Positions 35,671 to 45,690 of a stretch of 64,000 bases of DNA are shown here, in pieces. The notes beneath the pieces are model-generated. The model worked only from the letters and a program-made list of their open reading frames with translations. It searched no databases and was not told the DNA's origin. The stretch covers positions 279,651,116 to 279,715,115 of the forward strand of contig NC_073302.1 in NCBI RefSeq assembly GCF_027595985.1, read 5' to 3'. A program made the position numbers and the translations under genes. The DNA comes from Sorex araneus (taxonomy: Eukaryota; Chordata; Mammalia; Eulipotyphla; Soricidae). The stretch's first letter is position 1; the number at the start of each line of letters is the position of its first letter.

Positions 35671-35920
35671 GACTGACTGATAGCACAGTGGGTAGGGCAT
35701 TTGCCTTGCATGCGGCCGACCCAGGTTTAATTCCTCCGTCCCTCTTGGAGAGCCCAGCAAGCTACCAAGAGTATCCTGCCTGTACGGCAGAGCCTGGCAA
35801 GCTCCCTGTGGCATATTCGATATGCCAAAAACAGTAACGAGTGTTCTCATAATGGAGACATTACTGGTGCCTGCTTGAGCAAATCGATGAACCATGGGAG
35901 AACAGTGCTACAGTGCAGTG
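35671..35920 (+). mobile_element. Type B SINE, full length (family reference)
   Basis: Head with GATAGCACAGTGGGTAGGGC and box B-like AGGTTTAATTCC. The body has two related modules, AGCCCAGCAAGCTACC and AGCCTGGCAAGCTCCC, then GATATGCCAAAAACAGTAAC, GGAGACATTACTGGTGCCTG and TTGAGCAAATCGATGAACC. The end is ACAGTGCTACAGTGCAGTG, not poly(A). CATATATTAAGT (35659-35670) and CATATATTAGGT (35921-35932) are the target duplication with one mismatch. Confidence 0.97.
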
Positions 35921-35932
35921 CATATATTAGGT

Positions 35933-36268
35933 AAAAACTTTTTGGTTAAGCCACGTATCTAAATTTACAAGAAAGTAAAATTACTAATGACAATGTTGCA
36001 GTCTTCACTCCTGGTCAACTTTTTATTTTCAAACAACTTTCTTCCCAGATAGGGATCATGGTACTGTTCTCCCATGACAAGGAAGCCCACACCTTCACAC
36101 CAGTGCCTTTCCCTACTCTGTATTTCCAAGTGTAGCCTTGGCTACTGAGAACATTATCGGACTATCCCTACATTCCAGCTTTCTTATCAGAAAGCAGTCT
36201 CAGCTTTAAAAGTATTTCAGTTCACTCAAATGCAGTTTACTGGAATGGTTTAGATGCAATGATTCATT
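35933..36268. other. No feature recognised
   Basis: Moderate GC around 36050-36180 without a recognised gene. Confidence 0.5.
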
Positions 36269-36283
36269 AAGAATCTATAAAAA

Positions 36284-36548
36284 CTGGCACATATGCTGCC
36301 CGAGCCCATGTGCGGGTTGCGCCCAAGTGGCCGAGCTCATGTGGTGCCCGAGCACATGTGTCTCCCGCATCTCCCCTCTTGAGATGTGTACTTTCATGTT
36401 TTCATGTCTAATGCTGGCATGTGTGTAGGGGCTCTCTCCGCCCTTGGAGAAGAGTTCTTTCTTGAGCACTTCACACTTCACTCTCACTTTCTCTCCCTCC
36501 TCTCCTTCAAAATCCTCCTAATAAAATGTTTTACTTCAAAACAAAAAG
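36284..36548 (+). mobile_element. LTR-like fragment flanked by long target duplications
   Basis: Three copies of CCGAGCNCATGTG (36300, 36331, 36348) sit at the 5' side, as in an LTR enhancer. A pyrimidine-rich part follows. An AATAAA signal (36520-36525) precedes an A-rich tail by about 15-20 nt. AAGAATCTATAAAAA occurs at 36269-36283 and 36549-36563, a perfect 15-bp duplication. That length with an A-tail indicates L1-type retroposition of a transcript, not retroviral integration. The source LTR family is unknown. Confidence 0.75.
36520..36525 (+). promoter_or_regulatory. Poly(A) signal in the retroposed LTR-like element
   Basis: AATAAA directly followed by ATG TTTTACTTC and the A-rich tail. 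Confidence 0.7.
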
Positions 36549-36563
36549 AAGAATCTATAAAAA

Positions 36564-36954
36564 TCAAGCTCTCTAGGTCAGATGCATGACAAATCTGAAG
36601 GTCCAGTCCATTTCCAGAACATACTAGAGACATTGGCTAAGGCTATGGTTGGGTTGCAGCAAAATTTTGAGTCTCTATCTACCCATGATGCATCTGTCTT
36701 CTATTTGCTAGAGATGTTCCATGGTTCCTCCTTAACAAACCTTCTGCAGAAGCCCCCTCCCTCTCCTTCTTTAAATCATATTCTTCTATTGTGCTCATGT
36801 GGCCTAGAATAGCTTTTACATTATCATTTTACACTTATTCTTAATAATATCTGCCTCAGAGTCAGCTTCCAATAGAACTCTACTTCTGACACGATCAGAG
36901 ACAGAGTGTATCTAAGAAAAGCTTGCATGGATAATCATAGTTCATTTTCCTTTG
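36564..36954. other. No feature recognised
   Basis: A 76-codon frame (36582-36812) has no recognisable product. Confidence 0.5.
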
Positions 36955-37133
36955 TGTGTGTAGGGGGTGTTGTGGGGGTACCACACTTGGCAACATTCAG
37001 GGGTTACTTCTGGCTATGCACTCAGGGATTACTCCTAGCGGTGCTCAGGGGACCATACAGGATGCTGGGGATCGAACTGTTTTTAGCAGCTTGCAAGGCA
37101 AATGCCTGACCTGTTCTACTATCACCCCAGCTC
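36955..37133 (-). mobile_element. Type A SINE, full length
   Basis: ACATTCAGGGGTTACTTCTG, CGGTGCTCAGGGGACCATAC, AGCTTGCAAGGCAAATGCC and TACTATCACCCCAGCTC show the whole inverted element. The T-rich tail region has changed to a GT-rich stretch. Confidence 0.88.
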
Positions 37134-37181
37134 ACAACTAGTTTTCTTATGCTAAAACTAAATTTTAAAAAGTGGTGGGGG

Positions 37182-37355
37182 GGACGCAAAGAGACACTTA
37201 AAATAAGTGAGGCATTTCCTTTACACATGGCTTACATCAGTCCAATCCCTGGCAACATACATGTTGTCCCAAGCCTCATGCTCTGAAACCTGAACACTGA
37301 GCTAGGACTTAGTCCTGAGTACAACTGGGAGTGACTCCAAAACAAATTTGGAGAA
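37182..37355 (+). mobile_element. Type A SINE, strongly diverged
   Basis: CAAAGAGACACTTAAAATAA stands in for the head start. AGTCCAATCCCTGGCAACAT is the box B zone. CTGAACACTGAGC and GTCCTGAGTACAACTGGGAG are the body, and the end is ACTCCAAAACAAA. Confidence 0.6.
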
Positions 37356-37760
37356 AAATTGTTAGCACAAAAATTATCCATGCTATTAAAATGGTGGCAT
37401 ATCTGGAAAACATTGTCACAGGATACTAGGGTAATTCCAATTATTCAGAGGAAGGGGAAGTATAGGAAGAGATGCAATTGGTAAGAGCTATGGGAGGAAT
37501 TTGTTATCCACAGGTGCTAGCATATTATGGGGCTTAATTTTCTATTCTTTTTGCTTATTTTACCTTAATGAAGTTCATGCTGTTCCCACGGAGTAACTTC
37601 TCAGGCTAGTCTTAGGGAAAAAAAATGGAGCTAGATTTTCCACCAATATAAGAAGCTTGGGCAAGTTTGTGCAGAAAAAGCAAATTCTCAAACAGCCAGA
37701 GAAGAAACATCAGAAACAGGATAATAAATGAAATTTCTGTGGTCATTGGTTATAGTAACT

Positions 37761-37941
37761 TTTTTTTTTTTTTTTTTTGCTTTTTGGGTCACACCCAGCG
37801 ATGCTCAGGGGTTACTCCTGGCTCTGCACTCAGGAATTACTCCTGGTGGTGCTTGGGGGACCATATGGGATGCCGGGGATCAAACTCGAGTCGGCCACGT
37901 GTAAGGCAAACACCCTACCCGCTGTGCTATTGCTCCGGCCC
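37761..37941 (-). mobile_element. Type A SINE, full length, young
   Basis: A long T-run, TTTTTGGGTCACACCCAGCG and a complete inverted head ending TATTGCTCCGGCCC. TATAGTAACT at 37751-37760 and 37942-37951 is a perfect 10-bp target duplication. Confidence 0.97.
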
Positions 37942-37951
37942 TATAGTAACT

Positions 37952-38599
37952 ATTGAAAGACTTTTTTTTTTACAGACAGACATGCAAGTTAGAAAAAATT
38001 GTAGTACTCCAGACATTTATCACTGAGAATGATGGCATTTCACATTTTGTCTATAAAGTTACAAATTAGATGGTAGCGAACAGAAGCAATTGGTAACATA
38101 AGATAATTTCTGAATATTAATAGGTTAAACGTATTTTAAGCTTAGACTTTTATTGAGTAAATAGACTCAGCACTTGCTTGAAAGTCTAAGAAAGGATTAA
38201 CCTCTAACCTATCCTAGTTTTTCATAGTTACTGCTTCATCTGTTTTATTCATCATGATTCACCATGGAATCAGAGTCGCCAGTACTGGGTTCTTTAGTTG
38301 ATATTTTCTTTGTCAAATGCTGTTATAATGAGTTTTTTCTTTATTGTTATGAGTAATTAATTATTGTTTTATAGATAAAATCATTCCACTATGTACAATA
38401 ATCCAATGAACTTAATAAAATCAAGGCCCATTTTGGCTGCAAGATAACTTGACCAGCTCCTGCATTTCTCTTTAAGTCTATATCCCTCAATTTCCTTACT
38501 TATTACTCTCTTCTGTAACATCAGTCTTCTTATTATTCTTCAAATGTCTATTCTTGCCTTTACCCATAAAACCCTTCTCCCAAACTTGCACATTATTTA
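37952..38599. other. No clear feature
   Basis: AT-rich. From about 38430 on it may already be decayed L2, leading into the next entry. Confidence 0.5.
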
Positions 38600-38860
38600 T
38601 TGTTCTCACTTTATTCATGGGAATTTATTGTCCATGAAAGGGTTTCTCCAACTGTTTAGTTGGGCCTAACCTTCAATTCATTTCATTCTCTCACTTCTTA
38701 TTTTTAAAAAGTATATTTTATAGATCACATATCATAACCTAAAATTTTATTGTCATTCGTTCCCACTAAATTTATAAGAATAGAAACTCTGTCATATCCA
38801 TCACTCTGTCCTTAGAACCAGACACATGAAGTCAGTCAATAAATGTATGGATAAAGTTTT
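38600..38860 (+). mobile_element. L2-like ancient LINE 3' end
   Basis: A TTATTTATTGTTCTCACTTT segment, then AGAATAGAAACTCTGTCATA, and finally ACACATGAAGTCAGTCAATA with AATAAATG. This is the order expected at the 3' end of mammalian L2. Heavily diverged. Confidence 0.55.
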
Positions 38861-39018
38861 AGGATTGTCCAGAGAAGATTAAACAAATTTATATATCAGC
38901 TATATATGATATAATTATATGCATATGCATGTACAAACATATACATGTGTCTTTATCCATTTAACATACTTATTATTACATTTCACATATTTATAAATTT
39001 ATACACATATATATGGGT

Positions 39019-39280
39019 GCATCACTGTCACTGTCACTGTCATCCCATTATTCATTAATTGCTCGAGCGGGCACCAGTAATATCTTCATTCACATGTGTC
39101 ACGTGATAGTGTAGCCCAATGGTGTCTGCTCGCTCCAGGAACACAAAGAGCATGTTGTTTTTACTGTTACTGTTTTTGGCATATCAAATACATCAAGGGT
39201 AGCTTACCAGGCTCTGCCATGAGGGCAGATCAAAGATGGGTGGGACATATAACCTACCTTTTGTACTATATCTCTATATC
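39019..39280 (-). mobile_element. Type B SINE with extra internal module
   Basis: Tail of three CACTGT units, TTGCTCGAGCGGGCACCAGT, then the extra module (CACGTGATAGTGTAGCCCAA and GCTCGCTCCAGGAACACAAA), then GTTACTGTTTTTGGCATATC. After GGCTCTGCCATGAGGGCAGA the 5' part is shortened and diverged. Confidence 0.88.
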
Positions 39281-39394
39281 CGACATTGTACTCTGGAATC
39301 TGAAATCTTCACAGAATTGTTTCTCTAATCCAGAATTTCAAGACAGAATTGTGAAACTTCACTTTTTAGTCTTAAACAATAAATTATTAATTAT

Positions 39395-39573
39395 TTGGCT
39401 TGGAAGACCACACCTGGCTACACTTGGTTCAGTGCTCAGAGATCACTCCTGGCAGGTTCAGGACACCATATGGGGTGGCAGGGATTTAAACAAGATAGAT
39501 GGATGTTGGGATTTCTATAGGATGCCTCCATGCAATGCAAGTGCCTTAAATGCTGTACTATCTATCAGTCCTT
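39395..39573 (-). mobile_element. Type A SINE, diverged
   Basis: GAAGACCACACCTGGCTACA, AGATCACTCCTGGCAGGTTC, ACACCATATGGGGTGGCAGG, then a decayed head ending TACTATCTATCAGTCC. Confidence 0.75.
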
Positions 39574-39579
39574 AATTGA

Positions 39580-39760
39580 TTTTTTCTGTTTGTTTTTGTT
39601 TGGGTGCCACACCCAGTGGTGCTTATGACTTATTCCTGGCTTTGCTTTCAACAGCCACTCCTGGCAGTGCTATCAGAACCATATAAGGGTTCTGGAGATC
39701 AAATCTGGATTGGCCATGTGCAAGACAAGCACCCTGCCTGCAGTACTCCCTCTCAGCCCT
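39580..39760 (-). mobile_element. Type A SINE, full length
   Basis: GGTGCCACACCCAGTGGTGC through CTCCTGGCAGTGCTATCAGA to TACTCCCTCTCAGCCCT. It is directly adjacent to the previous copy in the same orientation. Confidence 0.88.
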
Positions 39761-39947
39761 AAAGCCTCTTTTAAGAGAATGAGATTATACACACTAAAGA
39801 GTATAATACAGTTTTATGTAAATTATACTTCTTTAAAAATTAATCACATCTAAAAAATACTTCATAGCGGCATCTATTAATAAATGTTTGATTTAAACAA
39901 CAAGACAACATGACATAGTTCAGGTAATAAATAAAATTAGCTATTGT

Positions 39948-40123
39948 GGGGGCTGGAGTGATAGCACAGCAGGTAGGGTGTTTGCCTTGCATGTGGCCTA
40001 CCCGGGTTCGATTCCCAGCATCCCATATGGTCCCCCAGCACCTCCAGGATTAATTCCTGAGTGTAGAGCCAGGAGTAACCGCTGTGAATCACTGGGTGTG
40101 ACCTGAAAAGCAAAAAAAAAAAA
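39948..40123 (+). mobile_element. Type A SINE, full length, young
   Basis: Near-complete match to the 33850 copy, including GGGTTCGATTCCCAGCATCC and a pure A-run. AAAATTAGCTAT occurs at 39933-39944 and 40120-40131 as a target duplication. Confidence 0.97.
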
Positions 40124-40131
40124 TTAGCTAT

Positions 40132-40971
40132 CATATTTAGTTCTAGGTTATATATTTAATTTGTAAATTTATTAATTAATATGCAAAATAGTTAATTTTC
40201 CAAAGTCTATGTTTATATTCAAGCATGCAGGTAACTTCAACATTTAGAAACAAGTTACAGATATGAAACTTGAAGATATGAAATACATTTCTCTTAGGCT
40301 CTCCTATGTCTGCTTATATTTTGATTTATGTTGAACATTGTTTAATAATATGTGAACAAAAAACTTGAGATAAAATTTATAGCTATATTTCAGATCAGTA
40401 TAGTATGTCAAGGATTTTTAGCAATAAATCACTTGAGTGGGTAATGTTTTTACCTCAGAGTATAAAATTTTGATATTTTAAATATATATTTACATATAAA
40501 ACTATATTTTTATAGTTTTGATATTTTATAGCACTGAATAGACAGACTACAGATTTGTACAGAAAAATTATTATCCCTATAATAAGTTTTATAAGATTTA
40601 TCATTTTAATATTTTCAGTATGTTCTTGCCTGTACTGAATTCAGCTTAGAGTATGAAATTTTATTTCATTTCATTGACCAAGAAAGAGTATTTGTTATTT
40701 TAAATGCTGACTTTTCTAAAATTTATTTTAATTTTCTTTTTAAAATGAAAACCTAATTTCAATGTATTAAATTAATAGTAAATGTGCATTACCTTTTTGA
40801 ATATATATTAAATCTTTCGATCATGCATTTTCTAAAAGTCAAAAAATACTGAAATATTAATAATATTTATAATTCTGACTTAACAAAATATAAAAATACT
40901 TTAATCACTGTATCATTATAAAATATTTTAATATTTATTATATTAAATTATTATGCAAATGAATTTATAAC
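40132..40971. other. Very AT-rich stretch
   Basis: One of the most AT-rich parts of the window. No repeat family recognised. Confidence 0.55.
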
Positions 40972-40979
40972 ACACATTA

Positions 40980-41222
40980 TTTTGAACGATAGCACAGCAG
41001 GTAGGGTGTTTGCCTTGCATGCACCCAACCCAGGTTTGATTTCTTTGTCCCTCTCGGAGAGCCCAGCAAGCTACCAAGAGTATCCCGCCAACACAACAGC
41101 GCTACCTGTGGCTTATTCAATATGCCAAAAACAGTAACAAGTTTCACAATAGAGACATTACTGGTGCCTGCTTGAGCAAATCCATGAACAACAGGATAAC
41201 AGTGCCACAATGCTACAGTGCT
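40980..41222 (+). mobile_element. Type B SINE, nearly full length
   Basis: The head starts at ACGATAGCACAGCAGGTAGG. The second body module is shortened (ACAACAGCGCTACCTGTGGC). Tail GTGCCACAATGCTACAGTGC. ACACATTA at 40972-40979 and 41223-41230 is a short target duplication. Confidence 0.95.
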
Positions 41223-41369
41223 ACACATTAGCCTTACCAAACATTGAAAGTAAAATGTCCTGTGTTGATTACATTGTAATTATATTCATCCCTAGGTCAA
41301 ATGCTTTGGAAAGTCCATTCATATTTTAAATATTTACAGTGTATATGTCATAATCTACTTTTTAAGCAT

Positions 41370-41548
41370 TTATTTATTTGTTTGTTTGTTTGTTTTGCTT
41401 TTTGGGTCACACCCAGCGATGCTCAGGGTTTACTCCGGGCTCTGCACTCACTCACACAAATTAAACCTGGCAGTACTTGGGAGATTGAACCCGGGTCAGC
41501 TGCATGCAAGGTAAAAGCCCTACCTGATGTAATATTGCTCTGGCCCCT
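41370..41548 (-). mobile_element. Type A SINE with small internal deletion
   Basis: A TTTG-rich tail, GGGTCACACCCAGCGATGCT, then the middle is shortened: CAGTACTTGGGAGATTGAAC joins the body to the head without the usual CCATATGGGATGCC part. Ends TTGCTCTGGCCCC. Confidence 0.92.
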
Positions 41549-43159
41549 GTAAGTTTATAATCTATTTATATATTTTTAGCTTGTTCTACCTCTAAGTTCA
41601 GATATGCTACTAGATATTTATCTGAGTGAACTTCCTCACTCTATAAAAAAGTTATTTACAGAGGGTTTTTTCCATGTTTTCTGGAACACATATATATTTT
41701 TCTCCATCATTCTGCTCACATTTCTCTAAGAAAATTCATTTTAAAAATAACTATTTTGATTTGTTATTTTTAAGTTATTTCCTAAGAGTATGTATGTATG
41801 TATCAGGTATATATGCACTTCTATGACTTAAGTGCACATCACTAAAATAAAAGGAAATAACTTCTCCCCATATTGTTATTTCAATCTGTGGAGGAGATTC
41901 AGACAGTGAAAAAATGAGTAAATAAATGAATGAGTAAATAAGTAAATAAGAGAGGGATATGCTTGATAGGCTAAGAGCTGGAGAGTTGACTGTCTCACTG
42001 ACAAATGGCATTTTATGAAAGTACCGGAGAGTTGAGGTGGTGACTGAAATAGCATCCTGGGGAACTAATTCTAGGTAAGAAAAAAAAATCAAATGCGGAA
42101 AGCATTGAAATCAATATAAATTAATGTAAGGGTGGCTACAGAGCATTACAAGGGGTTGATTAAATGAGAGCAGAGTGATTGCAAGAAGTCCTGTTGAATC
42201 CTGTCGATCCTCAGTGGACTAAATATTTTAGTTTTATATTCTAATTAGAGAAGCCCTTAGATTATGTTGAGCAAGAACGTGGCACCTCTGTGATAGCTGA
42301 CATGTAAAAATCCTAAAGAATCACTAGAACCTATTAGAAGACATGTGTACTGCTAGTGAAGGACTTAAAAAAATGGATTGCAGAAAAGTGGTTGGATTTG
42401 GAAAGAAGAGATAGTATTTACAGTAAGCTCACAGCTTGGATGCAGACTGTGAGAGAAAGAGGAAGAGTTGACAAATGCCCCAGGTTTAGTTCCAAGTGTG
42501 AAGAAGACTATGGGAATAACTTCTGGATTGACAGATTTGTGGAAAAAAAGGGAACTAACTCAAATTTTAAAAGACACTTAGTTGCCTATTAGATAGTCTA
42601 AGGGGGGAATTTTGAATAGGTAGATGATATGTGTGTCTATAAATAAAAGGACAATTAAGTATATAAAGTTATATTAGATGTGTAAGTCAGGCTTAGGAAT
42701 GCTTGGTAACTATTTAAATAATATATAAATTATGCAAATTACCTATAATTATATATGAGGATCTTGCATTTTAAGTATAATTATAAACTATCTTAGTTAC
42801 TTCAATGTCAAAGTGTTTAATTACTTAAGATATTAGATCTAAAATAAGACGAATATTTTGCATTAGATATTGGATAGAAAGTTCCTTAAGATAATATAGT
42901 ATTCTATACTTATAAATTTTGTAAATAATATTTACGCCTCCATTGTTCATGATCATATAATGCACACTTTAGTCTGCTTACTAGTGGAACAAATAATATT
43001 GAAAGTATCAATGCTTTTCAGTGCAACCAAAGGTAAGGACGATTGGATAATAGTACTACATGATTATTTATAAAAATAAGAACAAATTAAATGTTTTAAT
43101 TAAGGATTTAAAAAGCAAGGTTTTTTTAAGCTTAAATTCAATTAACTAAAAAATAAATT
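41549..43159. other. 1.6-kb stretch, nothing recognised
   Basis: Mostly AT-rich. A GAGTAAATAAATGAATGAGT-like patch occurs near 41914. A 78-codon frame at 42356 has no recognisable product. Confidence 0.5.
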
Positions 43160-43600
43160 AATCGACAGAACCCAGGTAATGCAGAACTTTGTGACCTTGG
43201 ACTCTAGACTCCACAGGACCTGGAGTAGAAATCCTCTGCCCGTTTCCGCTAAGTCTTCAGTGACCCAGGGATCACACCCACAAACCACTTCCTGCTGGTG
43301 CCAGATAATCTCGTCATCAGCCACCATCCAGATCACACAGCTTTTTCTCCCAGAAGGGAGCAACATGACGCCCCCCCATGGCCATGCCACTGGGCTCCAC
43401 CCCAGGCTGTTTCACTCGGGGTGCCTCAGGGTTGGGTGTGTATGAGCACTCCTCTCTCCAAGGGACCCGCCCTGGGAACCAAAAACCTCTGGAACCCAAC
43501 TGCCGCCTCACTCAAGGCTGCTCCCCACATGCTAGGACTGAGCCTCACTCATGAGTGAATGTATTCCTGGATCTTGTGGCCGCAAATGCGGTCACATAAA
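43160..43600. other. Unclassified GC-rich block
   Basis: A sharp compositional island in an AT-rich setting. It includes a C8 run near 43371 and balanced open frames on both strands (82 codons minus, 86-88 plus). I recognise no domain. No flanking duplication or tail was found. It could be an L1 5' segment, an LTR piece or a retrocopy. Confidence 0.4.
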
Positions 43601-43681
43601 ACACTTCCTATCCATTTTTTATAAGTACCACATCACATTTGATGGGGTCCAAATAGTAGGCAAAAAATCATAGAGGGAAAC

Positions 43682-43735
43682 ATATATATATATATACACA
43701 TTTCCAAATATATATATACATATATACATACTTAT
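43682..43735. repeat. AT-rich microsatellite
   Basis: TATATA runs with CA interruptions. Confidence 0.85.
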
Positions 43736-44052
43736 TATTTGTTTTTTTAGTTTTAAAAAAACACAACAAAAACTAAATTGCATTTTTTTTCAGTCATTAT
43801 TCTTTAGAGATCTCCGTATCTCTAAGGGCCTATGAAACTTGGTTATGAAACATGGGCAATAAAATAATCTCTGAGTTTATGCTACAGTCTTCTAAGCATT
43901 TTCATTTTAAAGAAGAGGTTTGGAACCCAAGAGATGGCATATGAATACTCTGACCTATAACACTCCCATTTCCTCTAACCTCATATAGAAGAACTGGCAT
44001 TCCAAGAGACAAAACAATACTTATCTTTAAAAAAAATACATCCTAGGACCAA

Positions 44053-44412
44053 ATATGGACGATTCTCAAGAAATTAGAAGTTGAGCTCCCATTTGACCCA
44101 ACAATACCACTTCTGGGAATATATCCCAGAGAAGCAAAAAAGTATAGTCGAAATGACATCTGCACTTATATGTTCTTCGCAGCACTGTTTACAATAGCCA
44201 GAATCTGGAAAAACCCCGAGTGCCCTAGAACAGATGACTGGTTGAAGAAACTTTGGTACATCTATACAATGGAATACTATGCAGCTGTTAGGAAAAATGA
44301 GGTCATGAATTTTGCATATAAGTGGATCAGCATGGAAAGTATCATGCTAAGTGAAATGAGTCAGAAAGAGAGAGACAGACATAGAAAGATTGCACTCATC
44401 TGTGGAATGTAG
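44053..44412 (+). pseudogene. C-terminal 119 codons of L1 ORF2p, open
   Basis: The frame is open from the truncation point to TAG at 44410-44412. It contains PFDPTIPLLGIYP, FFAALFTIARIW and YIYTMEYYAAV, which correspond to the conserved C-terminal part of L1 ORF2p after the reverse transcriptase and cysteine-rich regions. The endonuclease and reverse transcriptase domains are absent, so the copy is dead. The lack of stops suggests recent insertion. Confidence 0.93.
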
Positions 44413-44882
44413 AGTAACAGAGTAGGAGGCTAACACCCAAGAATGGTAGAAATAAGTTCCAGGAGCTTGATTCCATGGCTTGGAGGCTGGCCTCAAATTC
44501 TGGGAAGAGGGCAACTCAGAGAAGGGAACACCAAGTAAAAAGTGGTCAGAGGCCATGCGGGGGAAGGGTGATGCGTGCTGAATGTAGACTAGAGACAGAA
44601 CACAATGGCCACTCAACACCCTTATTGCAGAGCACAACACCTAATTAGAGAGAGAGAACAAAAGGGAAGACCCTGCCACAGTGGCAGGGTGAGGTGGGGG
44701 GAGATGGGACTTGGGAGGTGGGAGGGATGCTGGGTTTACTGGTGGTGGAGAGTGGGCACTGGTGAAGGGATGGGTTCTCGAACTTTGTATGAGGGAAACA
44801 TGAGCACAAAAATGTATAAATCTGTAACTGTACCCTCACGGTGATTCAATAATTAAAAATAAATAAATTAATTAAAAAAAAA
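44053..44882 (+). mobile_element. L1 retrotransposon, 5' truncated, with target-site duplication
   Basis: It holds the end of ORF2, a 3' UTR with a G-rich purine tract (44690-44730) and an A-rich tail. ATCCTAGGACCAA (44040-44052) and ATCCTAGGGCCAA (44883-44895) are the target duplication with one mismatch. It is the reference for the L1 3' tail (GGGCACTGGTGAAGGGATGG) also seen near 48.8, 55.7 and 63.5 kb. It appears to have inserted at the edge of an older type A SINE. Confidence 0.96.
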
Positions 44883-44904
44883 ATCCTAGGGCCAAGTCTT
44901 GTTC

Positions 44905-45045
44905 AAGCAGAGCACTGTATGTGGTACTCTGAGCCTTTTCTGGTATGAACCCTGTGAACAGAACAAGGAGTAGGGGAGCCCTTATCATCAACAGGTGGGG
45001 CCAACCAGTCCCCGCCCTAAAGAAAGAACCCCACTACCAGCAACA
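44905..45045 (+). mobile_element. Probable type A SINE remnant
   Basis: GTATGTGGTACTCTGAGCC, ATGAACCCTGTGAACAGAAC and AAGGAGTAGGGGAGCCCTTA follow the type A body with several changes. The head is not visible and may have been separated by the L1 insertion. Confidence 0.45.
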
Positions 45046-45579
45046 TAAGAAAAGTATCTAAATTGTTTTATGTCCATTATACCTTAATTTTATTATAAAT
45101 ATAATTGTTTTTATATTTTAGCAAAAACATGTATTGGGGAACTTTGATTTCTAATTTTGAATATTTTAGGGAACTTGCCAGGTATGAAGATATTCTAATC
45201 ATATCAGCTAGTTTGTTGGAAATCCTATTTTCATTTGCTTGTGCCTCCAAATTAAATGAAAATATGCTTTCATATACAGATCTAATTCTTAGGTAGATCA
45301 ACTACATGTAAATTTATCAAAAAAATTTATCATATTTATTTCCCTTGATTACAAAACAATATTATCATATTAAAATAGAGTGCTTATTGTTCTTCCATTT
45401 TATATTTCCTATTACCAACACACCGGAATTTATTATTCAGGGAATCTGAATGTCAAAATTAAAAATAAATCCTATCAGGAATACTAGAGCAAAGGAAAGA
45501 TTTTCATTTTGGTTCATTTCACCTGGGACACAAAATAAAAACAGTAGCAGTGGCAGCAATAAAAATCAAACAGAACAAC
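45046..45579. other. No feature recognised
   Basis: AT-rich. Confidence 0.55.
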
Positions 45580-45690
45580 TGTTAATGTGTATTGTATACT
45601 TACTGTATGCCAGTCACCATACTAAGAGATTTATAAATATTCACTCATGCAATCACAATACACCCGGCATTCTCATCTTTTCCTGGTGCT
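45580..45690 (+). mobile_element. MIR- or L2-like ancient fragment
   Basis: ACTTACTGTATGCCAGTCAC, CATACTAAGAGATTTATAAA and ATTCACTCATGCAATCACAA follow the widespread 'actatgtgccaggcact...' sequence of mammalian MIR/L2 repeats. I cannot separate the families by eye. Confidence 0.6.

Noticed and set aside
39096..39575. 159-codon open frame, the longest in the window
   Set aside because: It is built from a type B SINE and a type A SINE read in their antisense direction; the protein has no domain.
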